A program made the position numbers and the translations under genes. Shown here in pieces: positions 33,196-41,770 of a stretch of 64,000 bases of DNA. How positions within the stretch are numbered: the stretch's first letter is position 1; the number at the start of each line of letters is the position of its first letter. Source of the DNA: Prorocentrum cordatum (Eukaryota > Sar > Dinophyceae > Prorocentrales > Prorocentraceae); assembly GCA_963575745.1 (NCBI GenBank), contig CAUYUJ010020682.1, positions 526,501 through 590,500 on the forward strand. Direction: 5' to 3'. The notes under the pieces are model-generated. The model ran no database searches and was not told the origin of the DNA. It saw only the letters and a program-made list of their open reading frames with translations.

Positions 33196-33439
33196 CAACA
33201 TCGAGGACGAGGACGCCCCGCCGCGCGCCTCGCGCCGGGCCCGCCGAGGCTGGGCCGTGGCCCACGGGTGCGACGCCATCGTCCGCCGCCGCCCCCTCCC
33301 GGCAGGGCCGGCAACAGGGGTGATTGCGGAGTGGGCAAGAGGAGGAGGAGGAGGAGGAGGAGGAGGAGGAGGAGGAGGAGGAGGAGGAGGAGGAGGAGGA
33401 GGAGGGGGAGGATCGAAGACCAAAAATCTGCACGAGCAT

Positions 33440-33575
33440 AATATCGTGGACACCCGCGCAGATCTCTTGGATCTGCGCCCGACCCTTGCGGCGCCGCGCC
33501 CGACTTGCTTCGCGCGCCAAGGAGGGGGGCACAGCGCAGATGTCAAAACATCTGCGCGGACCTCCAAAAGTGTAT
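33440..33575 (-). mobile_element. Inverted-repeat element family E, copy 2
   Basis: CGCGCAGATCTCTTGGATCT (starting 33455, arm to 33478) faces GCGCAGATGTCAAAACATCT (starting 33534, arm to 33558); each arm is also palindromic by itself. Read on the minus strand, it parallels copy 3: AGGTCCGCGCAGAT, a CCCCCCCTCCTTGGCGCGC core, then the opposite arm. It lies just upstream of the RT-RLE element. Confidence 0.65.
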
Positions 33576-33722
33576 GTTATGCAGTTGTTTGTTCCTCTAG
33601 AGGAGGAGGAGGAGGAGGAGTGTCAAGGCCCAAGAGTCGAGTGTCGAGGCTTTTCCGACCTCGGCAGCCCTGCCGGAGCCCTCCCTTCCCCTCCCGCCCC
33701 TCTCGTCCCTCACTCCCGTGCC

Positions 33723-34754
33723 ATGGCATGGACCCTCGCGCAGCGGCGGCGGGGGCCGGCCGGCGCGGCGCGCGCGCAGCTGGCGCAGGAACTCTTGGAG
33801 ACCCTCTTCAAGAGCCCCCCCAGGAAGGAGAAGGAGAAGAAGGAAAAGGAGAAAGAGAAAGGTCGGCGACCAGAGTGGACGTGCACGTGCAGCACCACAA
33901 ACTGGTTGTCCCGGAGCTCGTGTCGCAGTTGTGGCCGGGCTCAGTGTGCAGGCGGCGCCGGAGGCCGGCCGCAGCCCGGAGCGAGCCCGCCCACCCTGGA
34001 GGCGGCGAGGCCGCCAGCGCCCGAGGTGAGCGCCGCCGCGGCCGAGGGCAAGGCCGCCGCCCTGGAGGCTTCCGCGGCGAACCTGCGCGCCGCCGGGCTG
34101 GAGGGCGAAGCGAAGAGGCTTTCGCAGCAGGCTGCCGAGCACCGGAAGCGCGCCGCTGCCGGCCCGGGCCCGGGCAAGCGGCTCGACCTTCTGGAGGCCT
34201 TCGTGGCCCGCGCCTCCGCCCGCGTGGAGAAAGCCGCGAAGGGGGTCGAAGAGGCCGAGACGGCCCTAGCGCAGGCGCGGAGCGCGCAGGAGGCTCTGCA
34301 GAAGGAACTGGAGGACGGCCAGGCCAAACTCCAACAACTCAGGGCCGAAGCCGCCGCGGGAGGGGCCCCTGCGGAGGTGCCCCCGGAGGTGCCCGCTTTG
34401 GCGCTGGCGGCGCGGGAGCTCCTGGAGGCGCTGGAGACCCGGGCCTTCGCAACCACGGGGGCCCCGGAGCCCGTCGCGGCGGCGATGTGCGCTGCGCACG
34501 CGGCCCTCGAGGCCGCCGCGCCGGCCCCGGCGCCACCGCGGCGCGACGGGCTGCTGGGGGGCGCAGCTGGCGGCCGCGAGCCTTGGGCGGACAACGTCCC
34601 CGCGGACGCGGCCGGGGAAGACGACGGCCTCTCGGAGGACGAGCTCATGGACGAGCTCGCGCGGACGGACGCGGCCGACGACCGGGCCCTGCTGGAGACA
34701 GCCCGTCGGCTGCGGGCCGCGCGCAAGACGGGGGACCGACACGCTCCCTACTGA
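33723..34754 (+). CDS. Retroelement ORF1: RanBP2-type zinc finger and coiled-coil protein
   Basis: Predicted 343 aa. The start is the ATG in CCATGGCATGG (33723), the first Met after the GGA-derived poly-Glu stretch and in a favourable context. Residues 36-49 are a Lys/Glu run. Residues 52-70 form a RanBP2-like finger, W-x-C-x-C-x3-N-x6-C-x2-C (EWTCTCSTTNWLSRSSCRSC), with one residue rather than two between the first cysteines. Residues ~105-211 are an Ala/Glu/Lys-rich heptad-like helix, probably coiled coil. The C-terminal ~40 residues are acidic, then helical. The role is probably binding of element RNA in a ribonucleoprotein (inference from non-LTR ORF1 proteins). It ends in TGA just before ORF2, which lies in the -1 frame. 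The frame is intact. Confidence 0.8.
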   Translation: MAWTLAQRRRGPAGAARAQLAQELLETLFKSPPRKEKEKKEKEKEKGRRPEWTCTCSTTNWLSRSSCRSCGRAQCAGGAGGRPQPGASPPTLEAARPPAPEVSAAAAEGKAAALEASAANLRAAGLEGEAKRLSQQAAEHRKRAAAGPGPGKRLDLLEAFVARASARVEKAAKGVEEAETALAQARSAQEALQKELEDGQAKLQQLRAEAAAGGAPAEVPPEVPALALAARELLEALETRAFATTGAPEPVAAAMCAAHAALEAAAPAPAPPRRDGLLGGAAGGREPWADNVPADAAGEDDGLSEDELMDELARTDAADDRALLETARRLRAARKTGDRHAPY

Positions 34755-37700
34755 GGCGTCGGTGCGGCTACGCCGGCGTCCGCGTGGGGGAAGCGAGCAA
34801 CCCCGGGCCGACTTGCCCGGCCTGCCGCACGGAGGCGGGCTCCTACCGAGCAGAGGCGGGGGACCGATGCTCGGTGTGCGACAGGGCTGGCGCCGGCGGC
34901 TGGCTTCGCTACTGCGGCGGCTGCGACACCCGCCTTTGCCGGCACTGCACGCTGGACGCCCCGCCGGCCGCGGCGGCCCGAGGGGGCGCGGCGCCCGCGG
35001 CGGCGGCCTCGGCGGGCGCGGCACCCTCGGCCGCGGCGCCTGGCGACTTGCGCGCTCCGCCCCCGCCAGCAGACGCGCCGCCGGCCGGCGCCGCCCCGGC
35101 TCTGGCCCTGCGAGACCTCTCTGCTGCTTGCTGGGAAGGGCTGGACAGCCTCGACCTGCTGGAGGTATTCGCACTCGACTGCCCCACGCTGCGGGCCGTC
35201 CCGCGGCACGCGAGGGCAGCGGCCGGGCAGGCCACGGAGGAGCTCTGCAACGCAATCCTCCGCGCCCCGGCTGGGAGCGCCGAGGAGGAACGCGCTTGGA
35301 AGCTGCTCGCACTGCGGGAGCGCTTGCTTTTTGCAGCCCCGCTGCGACTGGACGCGAGGAGCCGGCAGCGCGGGGCGGCGGAGACCCTGGACCGCGCGCT
35401 GCTGGTGCGCGAGCGCTGCTCCGTGCTGCTCCGCGGCGACTGGGGGGCGCTTCTGGAGGCGGCCCAAAACGCAGCCCGGGGACTGGCCAAGGCGCGCCGG
35501 CAGGCTGGCGGAGGGGACCGCGACGAACGCTCCGTGGCCGACGAGGTCATTCGCAAGGGGATGGCGGAGGAGTACTCCCGAGCCGCCGCTCTGCTTTGCA
35601 GCCCTGGCCTCGCGCCTCTCACGCCCGACTCGGCGGCCCAGCTGCAGGCGCTCCTCCAGCCGCGCCCCGCCGCCGCGCTGCCCCCGGCGGCGGCGCCGCC
35701 CGCCGGGCCGCCCGCGCTCTCGCACAGGGCCTTGAAGAAAACGCTGCAGGCGAGCCCCCGGGGCAGCGGCGCGGCGGCTGGCGGCGGGCGCTTTGAACAC
35801 TGGCGGGTTGTGCTGGCCCAGCCGACGGCCCTGGCCGCCTTCTACGGCGTGTGTGACCGGGTGGCCGAGGGGCGGGTCCCCGCCAGCGCCGCCGCCGCTC
35901 TGGCTCTGGCCAAGCTCACACCACTGCGCAAGCCAGGCGGGGGGGTCCGGCCCATCGCCGCGCCGAATATCTTGCGGCGGCTGGTGGGCCGGGCGCTGGT
36001 CACCCCCCGAAAGGAGGAACTGGCTGAGGCCCTTGGGAGGCAGCAGTTTGCCGTGGGCACTGCTGCGGGCACGGAGCTGCTAGCGCACGCGGCGAGGGCT
36101 CTGGCGGAGGCCAACCCCGACCTTGTGCTGGTGGCGCTCGACGCCAAGAACGCCTACTGCTCCGCCCACCGGGAGGCCTGCCTCCGCGGCTTGGAGGAGG
36201 TGGCGCCGGCGCTCTTGCCCTACGCGAACCTCTTTTGCCGCCGGGAGTCCCTGTATTACTTCTGGGACGCGGCCGGGGTTTGCCACCGCCTGCGCTCCAC
36301 CAGCGGAGTAGACCAGGGCGACCCGCTGGCGCCGCTGCTTTTCGCCTGCGGGCTGCGCCCGCATTTGCCCGCGCTGGAGAACGACCTGAAAGAGGCGGCT
36401 CGGCAGCAGGGGCTGAACCCAGACGACGTGCACGTCCTTGCCTACTTGGGTGATGTCGTCGTTCTGGTGCCCTCGGCGCTCGGGGGCAGGGTGCAGGCGG
36501 CGGCGCAGAGGGCCCTTGGCGGCCTGGGCCTCGAGCTGGAACCGAGGAAGACGCAGGCCTGGTCCGCCGGGGCGGCCTGCCCTCCGGGGCTGGAGGAGCA
36601 GTGGCGCGCGCGGGGCCTCACCCTGGTGGGGGTCCCCCTGGGAGGGCCGCTGCCCCCCGGAGGCCTCCCGGACGAGAGCGACGCGCGCCGGGTGGACCTC
36701 GGCGGGGAGGACTACGCGGCGGAGCGCTGCGCTGAGACGGCGGGGCGGGCGGCCGAGCTACTCGCCAAGCTGGCGGAACTCCCTGCGGCGGCCTCGCCGC
36801 ACCTGCCAGCGCGGCAGACCGCCGGGCTGCTGCTCCGGCACACCGGGGCCAGCAAGCTGACGCACCTCCTCCGCACGAACGCGCCGACGACCTCGGAGGC
36901 CGCCGCCGGGGCCTACGACGACGCCCTGCTGGCGGCTTACACGGAGCTGGCACGCCTGGACCCTCTGACAGAGCCGGAGCAGACCCAGTGCCGGCTGCCG
37001 CTGCGGCTCGGCGGGCGCGGCTTCCGCAGCCAGCGGCAGCTGGCGCCGGCGGCCTGGGCTGGCTCCTGGGCGCAGAACCTGAGCGGGGTGAGGGAACGCA
37101 CGGGGCTCGCCTGCCTGGCCAACCTCGACACCTGCCCCCTGCCCCTCGCTCACGCCTGCCGCGCCGCGCTGGCCGGGCTCGCGCAGCTGCCGCCGCCGCC
37201 GCCTCGCCCGGGCGCGGAGCCGGCCGAACTTCCCGCCTGGCAGACGCTGGCGGAGACGCCGCAGCGAAAGCTCCAAAAGGCCCTCACCGCAAGGATCGAC
37301 CACAAAAACCACGACACCTTGCTGAGGACCCTGGAGCCGGAGGCGAAGGCGCTCTTCCGCTCCTGCGGCGGGCCGCACGCAGGCGCCTGGCAGACGGCCT
37401 CGCCGGGCCTGGACGCCCAGCGGCTCGACGACGCCGACTACTGCAGCACGGCGCGCACGCTGCTCGGCCAGGCCGCTGCCCCCCCTGGCGCGACCTGCTG
37501 CAACCGCGCGCGGACCGGGCAGCGCGCCGGGCAGCACTGCGGCGAGCCGCTCGGCGACCGGGCGCGCCACGCCTGGCGCTGCGCCCGCGGAGGCGGCCTC
37601 AAAGCGCGCAGCGGGGACCTGGAGCGCGCCTGGAGCCGCATTCACGCGGAGTGCGGCTTCCGGGTGGAGCACCAGACGCACGTCCCAGCTTGGGACCGCT

Positions 37701-38245
37701 GGCGCTGGCGCTGCCCGACCTGCGACACTGGCGGCCACGCGCCGGAGCAGCCGGCGGCGCCCTGCGGCACCTGCGGGACCGCGCTGCAGGCGGAGCGCGA
37801 GGAGGCGATCCTCGACCTCGAGGTTCAGCGGGCGGACCGGCCCCGCCTGTTCCTCGACGTCACCGTACGCTACTGCGTGCCGGGTGACGAGCGCGCCCTT
37901 GCCGCCGCGGCAGGGCGCGACGGCGCGGTGAACGCTGAGGCGGAAGCCGACAAGCACCGGCGCTACCCGCCTGGCCGCGCGCCATGGGGCATGCTGCCCC
38001 TCGCCCTGGAGACGGGCGGCCGGCACGGGCGCGCCGCCCTCCAGCACCTCCGGGAGCTCGCCCGCGGGGAGGCGGCCCTCCTCGGCGAGGAAGCCGCGCC
38101 GGCCGCCGCGAGCGCGCTGGCGAGCCGCTGGGGCCGGGAGCTCAGCGTGGCCCTCCACAGGGCCACCGCCCGGCAGCTCCGCACCGCCCTCGGCGCTGAC
38201 GGCGCCGGCAGGGCGGCCGAGCTGCGAGCGGCAGGAGCGGCCTAG
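34751..38245 (+). CDS. Retroelement ORF2: reverse transcriptase with C-terminal restriction-like endonuclease
   Basis: About 1164 aa, no stop. No ATG lies near the junction; the frame is the -1 frame of ORF1, and a CTG at 34751 overlaps the ORF1 TGA (CTGA), so the start shown is a guess. Near the N-terminus is VGEASNPGP (NPGP at 34799-34810), then a Cys cluster (CPAC, CSVC, YCGGC, CRHC; residues 22-64). The RT has TPLRKPGGGVRPI (~res 391), motif A VALDAKNAY (Asp 36140-36142, res 464) and motif B GVDQGDPLAPL (res 519-529). Motif C is AYLGDVVV, so the first Asp of YxDD is Gly (GGT, 36449-36451). The C-terminus has a Cys/His finger (from res 916), a CPTC...CGTC ribbon (~res 990-1015) and RLE residues in LFLDVTV (Asp res 1036) and EADKHRRY (Lys res 1068). 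As written, the RT is probably inactive. Confidence 0.85.
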   Translation: MRRRCGYAGVRVGEASNPGPTCPACRTEAGSYRAEAGDRCSVCDRAGAGGWLRYCGGCDTRLCRHCTLDAPPAAAARGGAAPAAAASAGAAPSAAAPGDLRAPPPPADAPPAGAAPALALRDLSAACWEGLDSLDLLEVFALDCPTLRAVPRHARAAAGQATEELCNAILRAPAGSAEEERAWKLLALRERLLFAAPLRLDARSRQRGAAETLDRALLVRERCSVLLRGDWGALLEAAQNAARGLAKARRQAGGGDRDERSVADEVIRKGMAEEYSRAAALLCSPGLAPLTPDSAAQLQALLQPRPAAALPPAAAPPAGPPALSHRALKKTLQASPRGSGAAAGGGRFEHWRVVLAQPTALAAFYGVCDRVAEGRVPASAAAALALAKLTPLRKPGGGVRPIAAPNILRRLVGRALVTPRKEELAEALGRQQFAVGTAAGTELLAHAARALAEANPDLVLVALDAKNAYCSAHREACLRGLEEVAPALLPYANLFCRRESLYYFWDAAGVCHRLRSTSGVDQGDPLAPLLFACGLRPHLPALENDLKEAARQQGLNPDDVHVLAYLGDVVVLVPSALGGRVQAAAQRALGGLGLELEPRKTQAWSAGAACPPGLEEQWRARGLTLVGVPLGGPLPPGGLPDESDARRVDLGGEDYAAERCAETAGRAAELLAKLAELPAAASPHLPARQTAGLLLRHTGASKLTHLLRTNAPTTSEAAAGAYDDALLAAYTELARLDPLTEPEQTQCRLPLRLGGRGFRSQRQLAPAAWAGSWAQNLSGVRERTGLACLANLDTCPLPLAHACRAALAGLAQLPPPPPRPGAEPAELPAWQTLAETPQRKLQKALTARIDHKNHDTLLRTLEPEAKALFRSCGGPHAGAWQTASPGLDAQRLDDADYCSTARTLLGQAAAPPGATCCNRARTGQRAGQHCGEPLGDRARHAWRCARGGGLKARSGDLERAWSRIHAECGFRVEHQTHVPAWDRWRWRCPTCDTGGHAPEQPAAPCGTCGTALQAEREEAILDLEVQRADRPRLFLDVTVRYCVPGDERALAAAAGRDGAVNAEAEADKHRRYPPGRAPWGMLPLALETGGRHGRAALQHLRELARGEAALLGEEAAPAAASALASRWGRELSVALHRATARQLRTALGADGAGRAAELRAAGAA

Positions 38246-38390
38246 CCGGGGAGCTTGCGCCGGGGCGGGGCTCGTGCAGCTGGGCTACCGGGTCGTCGTC
38301 TGCGTGGAGGTATCCATAGTGTCCTGGGGCGTCTACTGCGTGGCGAAGTCCATAGTGGAGGCTAGGTGCACCGACTTTTCTTTGTATTTG

Positions 38391-38440
38391 CAGGAGGAGC
38401 AGGAGGAGGAGGAGGAGGAGGAGGAGGAGGAGGAGGAGGA
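38391..38440 (+). repeat. (GGA)n tail of the RT-RLE element
   Basis: About 16 GGA/GAG units directly after the 3' region. It could be an element-made simple tail or a target microsatellite. The preceding TTTGTATTTGCAG also looks like a splice acceptor. Confidence 0.8.
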
Positions 38441-38496
38441 GTCTTTCATCGTCCACCGACACCACAGCCCACCCAGCTCTGGTCACCAGCTCATCT

Positions 38497-39029
38497 TTAC
38501 TTCCAAAACAAAACCCATCCGAATAAATATGGGCACTCGTCGAAAACTTGAACTCCTAGCGTGGGCCCGTCAGGCCCAGCATATCTGACTCCCCCTTCCC
38601 ACAGTACAGGAACAATATCATCTGGTCGAGGCAACCACAGCTGGTTGAAATACGGGTCTTGATCCCAAGTCACTTCCTGGCGGCTCTCCAGTGTCTTCAA
38701 CGAGTCCAAGGTGCTCTGGAGCTTCAGGATCTGATGCTTGCTCGTGCTGGCATCCTCGTTCGAAGTTGTGTGAGACTTGGGCTGGCTGGGGGCCGAATAC
38801 CGCGGCGGGTCTGCCCCCCCCCCCCCCCCCCCAGCGCACTCCGCAACGCCAGCGCCACTGATGTTGAAGACTCACAAGTGCCTCACACCCTGGACATGTC
38901 CAAAAAAGAAAACGCTGGCGCCTGCGACGGCGAGGGTCCAGCCTGGGCAGAGCGGACCTTGCTTTTTCCGCGGCCTTGGCCGCGGCTCTTCTCAGCCTTG
39001 CCCTTGTCGCCTGCACCCCGTGCTCCCAT
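38497..39029 (-). pseudogene. ORF1-like zinc-finger/coiled-coil pseudogene
   Basis: Minus strand, beginning at an ATG at 39029-39027 (MGARGAGDKGKAEKSRGQGR...), a Gly/Lys/Arg-rich start. After 48 codons the frame stops. One base over, it continues as FWTCPGCEALVSLQHQWRWR, a Cys-pair segment, close to 38890-38830. A C/G homopolymer (38815-38832) marks a second shift. A third frame reads KHQILKLQSTLDSLKTLESR then QEVTWDQDPYFNQLWLPRPD, coiled-coil-like and ordinary in composition, down to a stop at 38497. It resembles an ORF1 or a small zinc-finger gene and is not related closely enough to the neighbouring ORF1 to call it a copy. The spliced-leader relic upstream suggests an mRNA origin. Two frameshifts make it a pseudogene. 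Confidence 0.6.
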
Positions 39030-39148
39030 CGGGGAAAGGGGACTGCAGTGCGCGGGCAGCTCCACCGACGGTGCGGTGAATCGAGCTGCAGCAAGCCCGG
39101 CGCTGCGCCACCTCGGGCCCTGACCCCACCCGAGGTGGTGGGAAACGG

Positions 39149-39170
39149 CCTGAGCCAAAATGGCTACGGA
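39149..39170 (-). other. Dinoflagellate spliced-leader relic
   Basis: Read on the minus strand, this begins TCCGTAGCCATTTTGGCTCA and ends GG. It matches the 22-nt dinoflagellate spliced leader at 21 of 22 positions (the leader ends AAG where this has AGG). The leader is added to nuclear mRNAs by trans-splicing, so finding it in genomic DNA, without the SL RNA intron that would follow in an SL gene, marks a cDNA-derived insertion. It lies 120 bp upstream of the minus-strand ATG at 39029, as expected for a 5' UTR. Confidence 0.85.
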
Positions 39171-39229
39171 AGCGTTCCTGGGCTTCTTCCTCAGTCGGCG
39201 GTGTTTGGGGAACGCCACTGTCCGTTGCA

Positions 39230-40001
39230 GTTGCTGCCCCTGCTTCACCTGGAGGGGGGCCCAGAAAGATCAGATCCCGACAGCCCGTTCACGATCCATG
39301 TGGACTGTAAGAGTCTGCTGCCAGTGGATGATGTTATGTCCGCAATCTCGGGACACAGCCCGCTAGCAGAAATTTCGCGGCCCCTTGTTGCGAAATCCTC
39401 CCCAGCTTGGAGACTAGAAAAGGTGAAGGCTCATGTGGCGGAGGCCCTCGAGGGGATCCCACTTCACCACCAGCGTGGAAACGACCGCGCGGACGAGTAC
39501 GCCGAGGATGGGGCGAAGATCCATCCGCAGACCTTGGAAAACATTCATCGATATGAAATGAACCTTGATGGGCGGGGCGAGGTAGCCATTGGCGCTGCGC
39601 ATACTTTAGCCGAAACCCCAAAGGCACACTAACTCTTTTGGAAGCTTGATAGGGCTGTCTCGGGGTCGTTGGGTCCTCCTGCGGTCGCGGATAAGCGCTC
39701 CCATCGCGTTCTGTGGAAGGGTTCCATTTTGCGATGTGCCGGATGCGCTAAGGGTTTCAAACATAAGATTGCCAAGGGGGTGTGTGCTGCCCTGACCCCG
39801 TCCCTGCTAAAGGCGATGGACATCGGGGTGACGCCTCCCCATCGATTGTTCGCCTGTAGAGTCATAGAGTCGGGGCTCGCCGTGGTGTTTTGTTTTAGGT
39901 GTTGGGCCTGCACTTCGGGCCCCGCCAGGGCCCTGGGTGCCCCTTGCGACAACATTTCCAGGCAGCAGCGCAAGCAACTACCCAGTGGAAAGTTGCCGTG
40001 A
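39230..40001 (+). pseudogene. LINE RNase H tail and C-terminal Cys motifs, 5'-truncated
   Basis: A plus-strand frame ending at 39632 holds the back half of an RNase H: TIHVDCKSLL (third acidic residue), then RLEKVKAHVAEALEG and RGNDRADEYAEDGAKIHP (the last Asp). After a stop, a second frame (39669-40001) continues with HRVLWKGSILRCAGCAKGFK and later HRLFACRVIESGLAVVFCFR followed by CWACTSGPARALGAPC, matching the C-x2-C tail of these LINE proteins. Everything upstream of mid-RNase H is missing. It lies head-to-head with the spliced-leader pseudogene; the junction is between 39171 and about 39235. It is probably from the same broad LINE type as 6021-10212 but a different lineage, with lower GC. 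Confidence 0.78.
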
Positions 40002-40197
40002 CCACGAGGAATGCATGTCTCGAAATCCTGGCCTTAGCCCGACTTCAGTGGGCCAGGCTTCAACAAGTTTGAATATCAGTAAATTGTCCGCCAGCCCCGC
40101 CGAGCCGACTTCGAAGGAGCGATGCGAGAGCCACTGGAAAGGAGGAGGAGGAGGATACAATAGGTACGTCGGCACGTCAAGTAAGAAGCCAGCCTGG

Positions 40198-40262
40198 CAG
40201 CAGGTGCCCCGCAGGAGATTCTTACCCACCGATGGCCGCAGGGGCCCGCAGAAGCTCGGGGG
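40198..40262 (+). repeat. ~65-bp dispersed segment, copy 1
   Basis: CAGCAGGTGCCCCGCAGGAG through CCGATGGCCGCAGGGGCCC. It matches 51837-51903 (CAGCAGGTGCCCCGTAAAAT ... CCGATGGCCCCATGGGCCC). The shared frame would read QQVPR(R/K)xF, but no gene is apparent. Confidence 0.55.
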
Positions 40263-40424
40263 CTGCCTACGGCCCTGGAAGTTCAACGAATAGTCTTTCC
40301 CACATATATATATATAGTATCTCAAGACTTATTGCGTGTCGTACATGTCTGTTGCACGGGAGAAGGGGGGAGGAAGGCAGAGGAAGAGGCGCAGTAGCCA
40401 GGTAGCCAAGAGGTTGGAGACCTT

Positions 40425-40497
40425 GAGGAGGAGGAGGAAGAGGAGGAGGAAAAGGAGAAGGAGGAGGAGGAGGAGGAGAAGGAGGAGGAGAAGGATG
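40425..40497 (+). repeat. (GGA)n microsatellite
   Basis: GGA/GAAG run; frames through it are translations of the repeat. 40500-40900 beyond it is lower-GC unique DNA in which a frame at 40515-40766 could be an exon but shows no motif. Confidence 0.9.
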
Positions 40498-40979
40498 ACC
40501 AGAGCAAACCACAGATGCGTAAGCGATGCTGCAAAACACTCCCCTGTTCCAATCCCCATCCTCATACGCCCCTACAAGGCTTCACTATCAAAACAAGCAG
40601 CGCCCTTTTTGAAAGACCCGCACGGATTGGCCTGCCATTTTCGCGAGGTCCCCACGTTGGACAAGGAATTGCCTCCCTGCGAAAGACAATCGTCCTACAC
40701 ATCAACCGAGTGCCAAACGAGATTCCCCTTTCGGAGATTGACTGCTCTCACCTACGCCACACCTGAGTACATGTTCCACACGTTATGGTCAGCATGCTCG
40801 AGAACATCTCAACTAACAGCTCGGATTTGAAACAGAGCCGCCATTGATGCGTGCCGCGCTAAGTGCGTTGACGCTTCGGGTCCTTTAACTCTACGAAGTC
40901 TCAGGTGTATACCTCTTTTTTGAAATGGAGCAGTCGCCTGCCCCTCTGACCTCGGCATAACAAGTATCGTGTACGCGCG

Positions 40980-41770
40980 GCGATGAAGCAAGAACCCCCC
41001 TTTGAAAACAGCCAGTGTTGAATCCTCCGAAGCTGATGCAAGTTTTGAGACAAATCCCCCGGGCGCTGATGAGAGAGCCTTATTTTGTCCTCCATCCGCG
41101 ACGTTACCGGAGTCGTTTCAATCGAATGTGCGTGGCGTGAAGGCGAGAGCACCATTTTGAAAGCACTACTCACGTTATCCATGAATTTGCTGCAGCTTTC
41201 CAAAAGCAAATGTGGGCGAGAACCATATGTTGGAAACCAGCCCCCCACATCCGTGACGCGGGTGATAGTTGCCAACGACAAGTGCGCGCGATGTCAAGAC
41301 GAGAGCCACATTGAAAATTCCGCCCTTCATCCGTGAAAGTGTTGCAAATGTTTCGGGCGGCGCTAGGACGAGAGCCACAGTTTATAAAGGAGCCGCCCTT
41401 CATCCGCAAGCTGTCGCAAACTTTTCAGGCGAGCGTGCGCGGTGCTAGGGTGCTAGGGCGACAGCCGCATTTTCACATCCACCCCTCCCTACGTCCGTGA
41501 AAGTGCTGCACAATTTGAAGGCGAATGCGCGCGGCGCTACGGGGAGGACCACACTATGGAAAGGAGCCGCCCTCCATCGTGAAGTTGCTGCAAACTTGAA
41601 TGATGAATGTGCGCGGCGCTAGGGCGAGAGCCACATTTTAAAACCATCCCCCTTCCATCCGCGAACCTGTTCCAAATGCTAAAGTTAATCCACGCGGCAC
41701 TAACGCAAGAGCCACATTTCTAAACCACCCCCCCTTACATCTGTGAAGTGGTCACGAATGCCAAGCTTCA
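40980..41770. repeat. ~82-bp tandem repeat, about nine copies
   Basis: Each unit has GCGCGGCGCTAGGGCGAGAG, CCACATTTT, then a CCCCCTTCATCCGTGAAG-type segment and TTGCTGCAAACTTT. The GAGAGCCACA core recurs near 41130, 41217, 41300, 41370, 41460, 41545, 41626 and 41708, a spacing of 70-90 bp. Units diverge more toward the ends. Non-coding. Confidence 0.85.

Larger units (their letters stand above)
33576..38440 (+). mobile_element. RT-RLE non-LTR retrotransposon with two ORFs
   Basis: The only near-complete element in the window. It has a short 5' leader, ORF1 (zinc finger plus coiled coil), ORF2 (Cys cluster, RT, restriction-like endonuclease), a ~150-nt 3' region and a terminal (GGA)n tail at 38391-38440. 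Having no apurinic endonuclease but a C-terminal RLE places it with the early-branching or algal RLE lineages rather than L1/I types. Element borders are inferred: the 5' limit is put after the family E element, the 3' limit at the end of the GGA tract. No target-site duplication was identified. Confidence 0.8.

Noticed and set aside
34728-34740. ACGGGGGACC as a -1 frameshift slippery site
   Set aside because: It does not fit X-XXY-YYZ in the ORF1 frame, so frameshifting is left as a possibility without a defined site.
33257-34750. Extension of ORF2 to a start at 33257 (1662 codons)
   Set aside because: The upstream 498 codons overlap ORF1 in another frame and translate GGA microsatellite; protein-like features begin only at the Cys cluster after 34751.
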